A program made the position numbers and the translations under genes. Below are positions 21,388-29,728 of a DNA stretch of 45,950 bases, one piece after another. The notes beneath the pieces were generated by a model, which did no database searches, had not been told where the DNA came from, and was given only the letters and a program-made list of their open reading frames with translations. Origin of the DNA: Bacteroidaceae bacterium. GTDB taxonomy: Bacteria; Bacteroidota; Bacteroidia; Bacteroidales; Bacteroidaceae. Positions within the stretch are counted from its first letter, which is position 1; every line of letters starts with the position of its first letter. The stretch lies in contig JAFROT010000044.1 in assembly GCA_017429525.1 (NCBI GenBank), forward strand, positions 1 through 45,950, given 5' to 3'.

Positions 21388-23979
21388 TCAGAGTCGGTTC
21401 TTCTCGGCATTGCCGGCGCCCGTGCCCTTGTACTTGCTCTTGGTCGAGTTGAAGTAATAGACGATGCCGAGTTGGAAGTAGCGGGATTGCTGATACTCCT
21501 TGATGCTATACTGGTAGCGGGTGTTGAAGAGGGCGATGTTGTAGTGGTCCGTGCGGAAGATGTCGCTCATGTAGAGTCGGGCCAGGAGTCGCTTCTGGAG
21601 GAAATACTTGTCGATGCCGAAGTTGAGACGCTGCGAGGGTTCGCTACGCACGAACTGGAAGGCGTGGGGGCTGGAGTATTCATAGTTGAGCCGGATGTTC
21701 CAGTCGTGGGGCAGACGCAGGAGGTTGTTCAGCTTCAGAATGACGCCCAGCCGCTCGAGGTTCTCGGTGATGCCGAATTGTCGGTAGTCGAAGAACTGAC
21801 GGTGGAGGTCGATGGAGGCCTGCGGGTACCACGGCCCGAAATGCGGGCTGGCGCTGATGTTGAGCTTGACGTGACCACGGCGAGGAACGTTCATGTAGGT
21901 GGAGAACATGAGGTCGGAGGTATCGTCGTAGGTGGTGGTGAAGTTGGTGTGGGAGTTGCGGACGTAGTCGTACTCCAGGGCCACGTTCAGCCATTGCCAG
22001 GCGAGGCTGTACTCGAAGGCGTAGTTGTACTGCGTCTTCAGGTGCGGGTTGCCGCCTTGGTAGCGGAAGTGCGATATGTAGTTGACGGCGCTTGACAGGT
22101 TGCTGTAGGAGGGGCGGTAGGCCAGCGTGCGCATCCCCAGCCGATGCTGCCAGCGCCCGTGCCGCCAGACGATGTTGAACGTGGGCAGCAGGTGGTGCTC
22201 ACTGCGACTCTGCTCGGGGACGAGGATGGCCTGTTCGTAGTAGTCGTTGGCGTTGTGCTCATAGCGTGCGCCGAGGCTGAAGAGCCATTCCGAGCGGTTG
22301 TACTCCAGTTCGGCGAAGCCGGCAATCATGCGTTCATTGATCCGATTGTCCGATGCCCGGACGATGCCTTCCTCATTTTCATGCTGCTGCGTGTAGCGGC
22401 TGTCGGTAAATTCCGAGCCAAACTCCGTCTTCCAATGGTCAGAGAAGGGATAGGTCATCACGAGCTTGGCCGCCCACATGGTGCCGTGGCTCTCGGAGTG
22501 GGTGGTGACGGGTTGGTCGCCATATTCGCGGCTGTGCTCCTCCACCCAGGTCGTGCCCTCGCTGTTCTTGCGCAGCCAGGTGCCGTTGAAGTCCACGCCG
22601 AGCTGCCCGAACCGACCTTGGTAGTAGGCATCCAGCGTGGGTTGTGTGCTACGGTAGGCTTCGCGCTCATGAGCATCGATGGTGCCAGAGGGCTGACCGT
22701 CGGTGAGGTAGCTGGTGGTGCTGTTGGAGTAGTGGTATTGTTCGGTGGGGTTGACAGCCTCGTTGAAACGAACGCCGACGCTGTGGTTGTCGCCAATCTG
22801 GTAGTTCATGCCAGCTGTGACGCGATAGGTCTGGTAGCGGTCTTTCATCGTCCAGTCGTGTTCCTCGTTGATGTGGTGCTGGTTACCCGTGTACTCTGCC
22901 AGCGTGTGGTCGTCCACCTGCCAATAGTAGTTCGTGTAGTCGAAGTCGGCAAAGACATCGAAGTTGCCCTTGCGGTAGTTCAGGCGGGCATAGTCGAACA
23001 TCGTGTGCTTCACGGTCCAGCGGTTGTAGTGCGAGAGGCTGCCGCTGAAGCCTTCGCCCTGACGCCGACGGGTGCGGATGCGGATGACGGAAGCGACGTT
23101 GGAGGCATACTGCGGACCTGGGTTGGTGATGACTTCGATGTCCTTGATGTCCTTGGATTGCAGCTGCCTGAGTTCGTTTCGGTCGCGCATGAGGCGACCA
23201 TTGATGTAGATGAGCGGCGCGCCCGTGCGTCCGATGATGCTCACCTTGTCATCCTTCACCTGCACGCGTGGCAGTTGCTCCAGCACGTCGAAGACAGTAC
23301 CCAAGTCGGCCAGCACCGTACCTTCCACGTTGCTCATGTAGCCGCTCTTGGTCATGCGGTACTTGGGCAGGTCGCCTTTCACGGTCACGCCCTTCAGCGT
23401 CTGCGGTAGAGGCTCCAGCTGAATGATGCCGAGGCTGTCGGCATCGCATCTTCTCCAATATGTCTTGTGACCTATATAGCTGATTTTCAATATCGCATCC
23501 TGCTGCGCCGAAGGAATGGCGAAGTATCCGCTCTCGTTCGATACGCCACCGCCAAGCAGCGTGGAGTCTTGGGACGAGAGGATGGCGATGTTGGCGAACG
23601 CCACGGGCTGGCTTTGTTCGTCGATGATGGTGCCCGTCAGGCGGCGATCGGTCTTGTGGCTACACTCCACGAAGATCTCACGGTCTTCCTCTTTCACCGT
23701 CATGCGGATGGGATAGAAACCGATCATCTGCCGGATGGCGTCGGGCACGGAAGCGTGGTGGATTGTGGTGGTGATGCGGAAGTCCTCCAGTTCGTTGTAG
23801 AGGAAGTTGATGACGTAGGTCGTCTGCGCGTTGTTCAACTGGAGCAGGGCTTCACTGAGCGACAAACCATCGAATTTACAATTTACGTATTTACCATTTA
23901 CTATTTGCTGCGCCTGTGAGCTGATAGCCTGCAACAGGGCAAGAAGTAGGAACGTTAAGATATAAAATGTGCGTCTCAT
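21388..23979 (-). CDS. TonB-type outer-membrane transducer with STN domain (beta-barrel family), copy 1
   Basis: An 863-aa outer-membrane protein with signal peptide 1-23. A secretin/TonB short N-terminal (STN) domain follows (about 35-105: LSLSEALLQL, RITTTIHHASVPDAIRQM), then a carboxypeptidase-regulatory-like domain (TDRRLTGTIIDEQSQPVAFA, about 112-195), a plug (about 210-310: YINGRLMRDRNEL, IEVITNPGPQYASN) and a C-terminal beta-barrel. The STN domain plus upstream ECF sigma and anti-sigma genes indicate a cell-surface signalling transducer: ligand capture outside is passed to the anti-sigma factor. Start and anti-sigma stop overlap (ATGA at 23976-23979). The ligand is unknown; no SusD-like lipoprotein follows. 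Its N-terminal 200 residues are far more similar to copy 2 than the barrel is. Confidence 0.88.
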   Translation of the reverse strand: MRRTFYILTFLLLALLQAISSQAQQIVNGKYVNCKFDGLSLSEALLQLNNAQTTYVINFLYNELEDFRITTTIHHASVPDAIRQMIGFYPIRMTVKEEDREIFVECSHKTDRRLTGTIIDEQSQPVAFANIAILSSQDSTLLGGGVSNESGYFAIPSAQQDAILKISYIGHKTYWRRCDADSLGIIQLEPLPQTLKGVTVKGDLPKYRMTKSGYMSNVEGTVLADLGTVFDVLEQLPRVQVKDDKVSIIGRTGAPLIYINGRLMRDRNELRQLQSKDIKDIEVITNPGPQYASNVASVIRIRTRRRQGEGFSGSLSHYNRWTVKHTMFDYARLNYRKGNFDVFADFDYTNYYWQVDDHTLAEYTGNQHHINEEHDWTMKDRYQTYRVTAGMNYQIGDNHSVGVRFNEAVNPTEQYHYSNSTTSYLTDGQPSGTIDAHEREAYRSTQPTLDAYYQGRFGQLGVDFNGTWLRKNSEGTTWVEEHSREYGDQPVTTHSESHGTMWAAKLVMTYPFSDHWKTEFGSEFTDSRYTQQHENEEGIVRASDNRINERMIAGFAELEYNRSEWLFSLGARYEHNANDYYEQAILVPEQSRSEHHLLPTFNIVWRHGRWQHRLGMRTLAYRPSYSNLSSAVNYISHFRYQGGNPHLKTQYNYAFEYSLAWQWLNVALEYDYVRNSHTNFTTTYDDTSDLMFSTYMNVPRRGHVKLNISASPHFGPWYPQASIDLHRQFFDYRQFGITENLERLGVILKLNNLLRLPHDWNIRLNYEYSSPHAFQFVRSEPSQRLNFGIDKYFLQKRLLARLYMSDIFRTDHYNIALFNTRYQYSIKEYQQSRYFQLGIVYYFNSTKSKYKGTGAGNAEKNRL

Positions 23980-24815
23980 CTTACCACCAGCTTTTTGTCT
24001 TCTACGCCTATGTTCACGGCTTCAAAGGTGTTCAACTTCTCTACGATGCGGTCGAGGCTGTCTTCGCGCTTCCAGATGAAATGGAAACGAAGCTGGCGAG
24101 CCGATTCATTCTCAAACTCCACCTGTACCCCGTGGGCTGCGGCAATGGCTGTGAGCATGGAGTCAAGTGGCACATTGTTGAAGACGTAAGGCTCGGACGG
24201 GATGGTTTCTGTCTTAATCGTATCTGCGACCAAGGAATTGCCGGGCTCGATGTCAGGCGCTTGCTCCGTCGTGGCCAATTGCGGCTTGGAAGTGTTGATG
24301 TTGCGCACGATTTGAATGGCGGCGAAGGCGATGCCCGAAACGAGGAGCACACCAATGAAGGAGGCGGCAACTTTGTGGTAAGGAATCGGCCCACCCCCAG
24401 GAAGCCAACCCCTAGGAAGCCAACCTCTATCTGGCCCACCCCTATCCCCTCCCCAAGGGAGGGGAACTCGTTTCCGCTTGTTTTCCGAGGATTGGGACTC
24501 CCCTCCCTTGGGGAGGGGCAGGGGGTGGGCCAGTTGGGAGTGGCCCAGTTGGGAGTGACCCAGTTGGGAGTGGCCCAGTTGGGGGTGGGCTTCCTGGGGG
24601 TGGGCCTTCACAAACTTCTCCCATTCGGCGTCCACGTCTGGGGTGTCGTCAGTCAGCTCATCATGTTTGAAAGCACGCTTAGCAAAGCTAAGTTGCTGCA
24701 CGAGCTGGCGCATCTCTTCGTCGGCAAGAATCTGCCGCAACTTTTCGTCGGTCAGCTCCTCGGGGTGTTCCTGTAGTTCCAGAAGCCACTCTATACGTTG
24801 CTCTTCGGTCATCAT
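23976..24815 (-). CDS. Anti-sigma factor (FecR-type, short, DUF4974-like C-terminus) carrying palindromic element C
   Basis: A 279-aa single-pass inner-membrane protein between the ECF sigma gene and the transducer gene, with ATGA-type overlaps at both ends. Residues 1-75 are the cytoplasmic sigma-binding part (EEQRIEWLLELQEHPEELTD). Residues about 146-168 are the membrane span (VAASFIGVLLVSGIAFAAI). The last 70 residues are an STN-like DUF4974 domain (FNNVPLDSMLTAIAAAHGV), the periplasmic contact for the transducer. There is no room for the usual FecR beta domain between span and C-terminus. Residues about 71-143 (LGHSQ repeats, PLPKGGES, PLPWGGDRGG, GWLPRGWLP) are encoded by palindromic element C and are absent from the paralogue at 28350-29000. 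Confidence 0.85.
   Translation of the reverse strand: MMTEEQRIEWLLELQEHPEELTDEKLRQILADEEMRQLVQQLSFAKRAFKHDELTDDTPDVDAEWEKFVKAHPQEAHPQLGHSQLGHSQLGHSQLAHPLPLPKGGESQSSENKRKRVPLPWGGDRGGPDRGWLPRGWLPGGGPIPYHKVAASFIGVLLVSGIAFAAIQIVRNINTSKPQLATTEQAPDIEPGNSLVADTIKTETIPSEPYVFNNVPLDSMLTAIAAAHGVQVEFENESARQLRFHFIWKREDSLDRIVEKLNTFEAVNIGVEDKKLVVR
24388..24606. repeat. Palindromic element C (nested) inside an anti-sigma gene
   Basis: Outer perfect 19-bp inverted repeat GGCCCACCCCCAGGAAGCC (24388-24406) / its complement (24588-24606). Inner perfect 12-bp repeat CTGGCCCACCCC (24431-24442) / GGGGTGGGCCAG (24522-24533). Inside are two CCCCTCCCCAAGGGAGGGG-type hairpins with identical loops around a core that contains CGTTTCCGCTTG (plus strand). 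Between inner and outer repeats are short direct repeats (GGAAGCCAACC; CCAGTTGGGAGTG). The 219 bp equal 73 codons. Confidence 0.9.
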
Positions 24816-25315
24816 ATTGCTCTTGAGTTTGAATTGAAATACTTTCTGATTTTCTCCACAGACTGCTTCAGGTGGGTGTGGACGGTCTGGCGACTGACGT
24901 TCAGCGCATCGGCCACCTCCTGGCCGGTCATCTCTTGCAGGTAACGCAGTCGGAAGACATTCTGCTCCATTGGCGACAGGTTGTCTCGCACGTAGCACAT
25001 CAGTTCTTCCATCTGCATTTGTTCTTCTGCTGTCTCTTTGCTGACGAGCGCGTCGCTGTCCACTGTGAGTAGGCGCGCAAAGCGTTCCCTCACCTGCTTG
25101 TGTTGCAACACGTTCAGGCAGCGATGGCGCACACTCGCCAACAGGAATGATTCCGCTTTGTCTGTTCTCATTGTTGTCTTGCCGCTGAGCAAACCGACAA
25201 ACACCTCGCTCACCACGTCTTTGCTCTCCGCTTCGTCGAAGAGCAGTGTGAGTGCCAGATGATACATCTGCGTGTAGTGTGTCTTGAACAGACTTTCAAT
25301 ATCTTTTCGTGTCAT
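24812..25315 (-). CDS. ECF-type RNA polymerase sigma factor, transducer operon 1
   Basis: A 167-aa extracytoplasmic-function sigma factor. Region 2 is at about residues 8-75 (FKTHYTQMYHLALTLLFDEA, ESKDVVSEVFVGL), region 4 at about 105-160 (LSPMEQNVFRLRYLQEMTGQ, EVADALNVSRQTVHTHLKQS). The start at 25315 (MTRKDIESLF) was chosen because the extra 19 codons upstream have no family character. It is the first gene of the operon with an anti-sigma and a transducer. Just upstream, the minus-strand motif TGTCTTATA is shared with the second ECF operon and may be the self-recognised promoter element. Confidence 0.93.
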   Translation of the reverse strand: MTRKDIESLFKTHYTQMYHLALTLLFDEAESKDVVSEVFVGLLSGKTTMRTDKAESFLLASVRHRCLNVLQHKQVRERFARLLTVDSDALVSKETAEEQMQMEELMCYVRDNLSPMEQNVFRLRYLQEMTGQEVADALNVSRQTVHTHLKQSVEKIRKYFNSNSRAI

Positions 25316-25667
25316 ACACTTATAAGACAGCTCAGACCAAGAAAGTGTAAAGCGGAAACGCGTTTTTTTCAAATCAAACTCAGTTTTTGAGGTATTTTAA
25401 TCTATTTATTTGATAATTTTCACTCTGTGTTTTTGAAAGTGAACAATAGATTCATTGTTCGACAGACTGGGCAAATAGCAAAAATGCTTCAATTATGCCA
25501 TGACGAGAAAACGAAGGATGAAATCCAACTCAGACGTGCCGACCAAGAAGTCCTCGATATCGCAGATTTCGCGCTTAATTTATTTAAATGGGGCAGCGCC
25601 GGCACTGCGGCCAGCGACTGCCCATCGAAGAGAGAGTATTTATGGATTAAAAAGAGTTGCAGTATGT
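25316..25667. other. Intergenic region between the two transducer operons
   Basis: Holds the presumed promoter of ECF operon 1 on the minus strand (TGTCTTATA near 25319-25327 and an A-tract AAAAAAACGCG near 25361) and, further right, the hairpin and conserved 3' tail of the second transducer gene. About 150 bp in the middle (25400-25580) is AT-rich, with nothing I can assign. Confidence 0.5.
25591..25623 (-). terminator. Hairpin after the second transducer gene
   Basis: GGGCAG/CTGCCC stem nearly identical to that at 21289-21321, together with a shared flank (GAGAGTATTTATGGATTAAA). Here the T-tract is replaced by ATTTAAAT, so termination efficiency may be lower. Confidence 0.55.
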
Positions 25668-28340
25668 TCAGAGTCGGTTGCGCTCGCTCTGTCCCGCATG
25701 GCTGCCCTTGTAGCGGCTGCGGGTGGCGTTGAACTTCCACGAGAGGTCGATGCCGATGCGGCGGCCATCGCGATACTCCTTGAATTGTGTACGGACATTG
25801 ATGCCACCGTATGCCGTCATCTCTATGTAGCGAGTGTGGAGGATGTCGTTAGCAAGGATGGCTACGCTAAGACTCTTGTCTTTGAGGAACTGCTTGCTGA
25901 GCCGGAGGTCTATTCCGCCTGTGGCCTTCGTCTGCGAGCAGCCCTGCTCATTGTAGGGCTCCAGTTCCATTCTGATGTTTAGCAACCAATCGTGTGGCAG
26001 TGATAATGTATTGTCAAGATTAAAGTAGGTACCAAGTCCGTTCCACTTATGCTTGATGCCGATGGCTTCTAAGTCTCGGTTGTTGAAATAGAAATCTGCA
26101 GAGTAGTTCATCTGCCAGATACCAATCTTTGGCGAGACGCTAACTTCCATTCCGTAATTCTGGCTTTTGGGCACATTGCGGCGGTCATCGAGTATTACGC
26201 CTGGATGGTCTATATCATCATAGGCGACCTGAAAAGAATAGTTGAGGTTCTTGATGTATTGGTAATACAACTCGGCGTGAACCCATCGGTAGTTAGTCGT
26301 CCATGAGACATAATGGGTTGTTGTAGGGCTAAGGTAAGGGTTTCCCGTCTGGTACTCGTATTTGCTGCGATAGTTGATGGCCGTGCTGAGCGTGGAATAA
26401 GTGGGGTTGCGCCGGAAACATTGATAACTGAGGGTGTGCATCCAATTCTCCGTGCGGTAAGTCAGAGAGAGGCGCGGGATGAGCACATGGTAGTTGGGAC
26501 TCTGCTCGAGGTCCTTCTGCCCATTGGTTTCGTAGTCATTGTGCTCGTTCTGCCAACGCAATCCGCCATTGAGACTGAACTTCTTCACTTGCAGGGCATA
26601 GTTGGCGAACAGTGACCACGTCACGGTCTGTTGGTGTACGCTATTGTCGGCAGAAAAACCGCTTTGGGTGAAGTCGCTTTTGCGGTCCACTCCCGATACT
26701 TCTTCGCCGAAGGTCAAAGTGCCTTTAGGGACGGGTGCTGTGACGACGAGTTTCTCTGCCAACAGGTTGTTCTTGGTCAGCGTATTGCTGCTGACTCCCT
26801 TCTCGCCAACGGTGCCACCTTCCATATTGCTCTCGGAATGTCCACCGTAGTAGTCGGCACTGAAGTCCAGTTTCCACTTGCCTATTTCGCCGACGTAGTA
26901 GGCATTCACAGCATGCTCCATCCGAGGCTTTCGAGAGGTAACCGTCTTGTTGGTCTCCGCTTCCTTGAATTGTCCATCACGCCACACCTCCTCGGCGGTC
27001 TCTATGCTACCTGTAGCATCGGTGATATAGTTGTTGGCGGTGTAGGTCAGTCCGAGAGAATGTTTCTCTGATATCTCCCAGTTCCAGCCGAGGTCGGCAA
27101 AGTAGTAGTTGTAGCGGTTGAGAAAGGTGATTTCTTTCTTAAAGTTCCATAAGCTGGAGGCCTGTAGTTGGTCATTGGCAATGGAGTTAATAACCTGATT
27201 GTTGCTTGTCAGAAACCCTCGAGCGAAGAAGTCCATGCCGTTGCGGGTTCGATAGTTCAGGGCTGCATTTCCATTGGCATAATTCTCTTTTCCTTGGCGG
27301 TAGACCGCGGAGAAGTTGCCGCTCCAGCCTTCGCCCGTCTTGCGGATGGTCTTGAGGCGAATGACGGAGGTGACTTCTGCGCTGTATTCCGCGCCGGGGT
27401 TGGTGATAATCTCTACCGACTGAATCTCGTCGGCACGCAGTCGGTCGAGTTCTTGCGCGTTGCGCACCTTTTTATTATTGATATAGATTTCCGGTTTGCC
27501 GTGACCTGCTACTTCGCCGTTGCTCATCATGAGGGGCAGATGGCTGAGCATGCCACTCACAGAGCCGAATTGTTCAAATGGAGTGCCCTGAACAGGAACC
27601 AGCAAGCCTCTTTCCGTTGAAGTATAAAGCAGTTGGTGGCCTTTCACCGTCACGCCTTTCAGGGTATAGTTATCTGGCTGCATCGTGATGGTTCCCATTG
27701 CTGGCTGTTCACATATCTTGTAGATGGTCTTGTAGCCGACGTAGGAGATGCGGGCGAGGACGACCTCTTGCTCGTATGGGATAGCGAAGTAGCCGCTCTC
27801 ATTGGAGACGCCACCGCCAAGGAGTGTGGAGTCGGCAGGATTGAGGATCGTGATGTTGGCGAACGCCACGGGCTGGCTCTGTTCATCGATGATGGTTCCT
27901 GTCAGTCGACGGTCGGTCTTGTGGGTGCATTCCACGAAGATCTTCTTTCCTTCTAGGTTCGTATCATCAACAATCATGCGGATGGGATATAAACCGATCA
28001 TCTGCCGGATGGCGTCGGGCACGGAAGCGTGGTGGATGGTGGTGGTGATGCGGAAGTCCTCTAGTTCGTTGTAGAGGAACATGATGGCGTAGTCGGTCTG
28101 CTGTTCGGCAAGTTGGCTGAGGGCTTCGCTGAGCGACAAACCGACGAATTTACCATTTACGTATTTACCATTTACTATTTGCTGTGGCTGAGCCGTGCCA
28201 TTTGCCTTTTGTTCTGCCTGAGTCGGACCATTCACCATTTGCTGCGCTTGTGCCGGACTGAACGATAGCGACAAAATGGCGACGAACAAATAAATTGTAA
28301 ATCGTAAATCCTTAAATTGTGAATATGAGAGTCTATTCAT
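25668..28340 (-). CDS. TonB-type outer-membrane transducer with STN domain (beta-barrel family), copy 2
   Basis: An 890-aa paralogue of the transducer at 21388-23979 with the same order: signal peptide, STN domain (LSLSEALSQLAEQQTDYAIM), regulatory-like domain, plug (IYINNKKVRNAQELD, VEIITNPGAEYSAE) and barrel. The STN and regulatory-like domains are almost identical to copy 1 (for example YNELEDFRITTTIHHASVPD in both), whereas plug and barrel have diverged. Between signal peptide and STN there are about 25 additional residues of repeated VNG/QQ-type sequence (QQMVNGPTQ, ANGTAQPQQ) encoded by AATGGTAAAT-like DNA. It follows the anti-sigma gene by 9 bp. It likely senses a different ligand from copy 1 while using a similar signalling interface. 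Confidence 0.88.
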   Translation of the reverse strand: MNRLSYSQFKDLRFTIYLFVAILSLSFSPAQAQQMVNGPTQAEQKANGTAQPQQIVNGKYVNGKFVGLSLSEALSQLAEQQTDYAIMFLYNELEDFRITTTIHHASVPDAIRQMIGLYPIRMIVDDTNLEGKKIFVECTHKTDRRLTGTIIDEQSQPVAFANITILNPADSTLLGGGVSNESGYFAIPYEQEVVLARISYVGYKTIYKICEQPAMGTITMQPDNYTLKGVTVKGHQLLYTSTERGLLVPVQGTPFEQFGSVSGMLSHLPLMMSNGEVAGHGKPEIYINNKKVRNAQELDRLRADEIQSVEIITNPGAEYSAEVTSVIRLKTIRKTGEGWSGNFSAVYRQGKENYANGNAALNYRTRNGMDFFARGFLTSNNQVINSIANDQLQASSLWNFKKEITFLNRYNYYFADLGWNWEISEKHSLGLTYTANNYITDATGSIETAEEVWRDGQFKEAETNKTVTSRKPRMEHAVNAYYVGEIGKWKLDFSADYYGGHSESNMEGGTVGEKGVSSNTLTKNNLLAEKLVVTAPVPKGTLTFGEEVSGVDRKSDFTQSGFSADNSVHQQTVTWSLFANYALQVKKFSLNGGLRWQNEHNDYETNGQKDLEQSPNYHVLIPRLSLTYRTENWMHTLSYQCFRRNPTYSTLSTAINYRSKYEYQTGNPYLSPTTTHYVSWTTNYRWVHAELYYQYIKNLNYSFQVAYDDIDHPGVILDDRRNVPKSQNYGMEVSVSPKIGIWQMNYSADFYFNNRDLEAIGIKHKWNGLGTYFNLDNTLSLPHDWLLNIRMELEPYNEQGCSQTKATGGIDLRLSKQFLKDKSLSVAILANDILHTRYIEMTAYGGINVRTQFKEYRDGRRIGIDLSWKFNATRSRYKGSHAGQSERNRL

Positions 28341-28349
28341 GGCGGCAGT

Positions 28350-29000
28350 CTATTCTACGATGATTACATTGTCCTTCAGCGTGACCTTCAGGCAATTGAA
28401 CTGGTTGAGGTCGCTGACGACTTGGTCTATGCCCTGCTGCGGATTCCAGACAAAGCGGAAGCGGAGTTCACGGGCTTCGTCGCTCTGGAACGTGACCTTG
28501 GCATCGTAGTGGGCAGCTATCTCCGCCAGCATCTTCTTCAACGGGATATTGTCATAGACGACAGGCTGCACGACGAGCGTGTCGTTGCCGAGCGTATCGG
28601 TTGGAGCCACATTTATGGGCGTTGCGTCATTGACGACTACTTCTGTCTTGGGTGACCATTGCTGCGTGTGTCTGATGAGTTGGATGGCCGCAAAGGCGAT
28701 GCCAGATACGAACAATACGCCAATGAATGAGGCGGCAATTTTCATGCGCCTAAGGTTTTGATGTCTGGGTTGCAGTTGCTGCTCAAGCCTTTGCCAGGCA
28801 CCATCCACGTCCACAGCCGCGTCCGCCTTTCGCCGGCGGCTGCTGCGTTTGGCCTCAACCATCAGGTTGTAGGCCTCTCGGGTATCGTCATCATGATTGA
28901 TGATGTCTTCTATTTCCTGCTCCGTATATGCCTCGGGATTATCAAGCATCTCCAGCAGTCGGAGGATGTGTTCTTTGGTCGTCTCCATAGGAATTGTCAT
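28350..29000 (-). CDS. Anti-sigma factor (FecR-type, short, DUF4974-like C-terminus), transducer operon 2
   Basis: A 216-aa single-pass membrane protein, paralogue of the anti-sigma at 23976-24815. The cytoplasmic part is residues 1-80, the membrane span about 85-107 (IAASFIGVLFVSGIAFAAIQ) and a C-terminal STN-like domain (YDNIPLKKMLAEIAAHYDAK to KVTLKDNVIIVE). The central FecR domain is missing, as in copy 1. Only 19 residues separate the conserved Trp (DGAWQRL) from AASF, against 84 in copy 1, so this gene shows the uninterrupted form. The start may be 29000 or Met5; the former leaves one base after the sigma gene. Confidence 0.87.
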   Translation of the reverse strand: MTIPMETTKEHILRLLEMLDNPEAYTEQEIEDIINHDDDTREAYNLMVEAKRSSRRRKADAAVDVDGAWQRLEQQLQPRHQNLRRMKIAASFIGVLFVSGIAFAAIQLIRHTQQWSPKTEVVVNDATPINVAPTDTLGNDTLVVQPVVYDNIPLKKMLAEIAAHYDAKVTFQSDEARELRFRFVWNPQQGIDQVVSDLNQFNCLKVTLKDNVIIVE

Positions 29001-29001
29001 T

Positions 29002-29481
29002 TTAGCGTTTGAAGTGTGTTCGGATTTGCTGAATGCTCTGCGCGAGGTACTTGTACGTTGTGTTCGGGTTCAGATGCAGCCGACGCGCAATCTCGGCGAT
29101 GGTCAGGTCGTCGTCGAAGCGTAGGTGAAAGATGCTGCGGTGCGGCTCTTGCAGGTGCTCGTCCACGTAGGCCGAGATGTCGTCGGCCCGCTCCTCCGTT
29201 GCTCCGCGCAGTTGCAGGTCGGCCTCTGCTCCCATGGGCAGCAGGTTCTTCACCTTCTCGCGCACCTGCATCTGCCGGATACGGTTTAGGCAGGCATTGC
29301 GAACGGCCGTCAGCAGATACCCTTCCTTCCGCGGTGGCAGGTCGGCCTCGGCCACCCGCAGGAAGATGTCCTGCACCACGTCCTCTGCCTCCGCATCATC
29401 GCCCAGCAAGACCCTGGCCAGATGAATCATCTCGCTGTAGTTCTGGCGGAACAGTTTCTCAAGTATTCTCTTGTCAAGCAT
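29002..29481 (-). CDS. ECF-type RNA polymerase sigma factor, transducer operon 2
   Basis: A 159-aa ECF sigma factor with region 2 (FRQNYSEMIHLARVLLGDDA, EDVVQDIFLRVAE) and region 4 (PHRSIFHLRFDDDLTIAEIA, RRLHLNPNTTYKYLAQSIQQ). It heads the operon with anti-sigma and transducer. The minus-strand motif TGTCTTATA upstream (about 29533-29541) is shared with the first ECF operon, next to an A-tract followed by CG. A TACCTTTG motif at 29606-29613 could provide basal transcription. It is divergent from a third ECF gene. Confidence 0.93.
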   Translation of the reverse strand: MLDKRILEKLFRQNYSEMIHLARVLLGDDAEAEDVVQDIFLRVAEADLPPRKEGYLLTAVRNACLNRIRQMQVREKVKNLLPMGAEADLQLRGATEERADDISAYVDEHLQEPHRSIFHLRFDDDLTIAEIARRLHLNPNTTYKYLAQSIQQIRTHFKR

Positions 29482-29728
29482 ATCAGTCTTTTCTGTTATC
29501 TGCGTCCCGCTTCCTGTGGGGCACGTCTATCTATAAGACACTTCAGCAGTATCGTTTTTTTACGGCGACGCTAACTTTTTTCATCATGAGCGGCAAAAGC
29601 GCCTGCAAAGGTAGTGATTCTTTGCGGCACTGCACGAACAATCCGTTAAAGAATATTAAAAGCGCGGTCAGTTCCGTTACATTTCATTTACTTTGTTGTT
29701 GTAATTGTAGAAGCGCATCGCCATTCAC

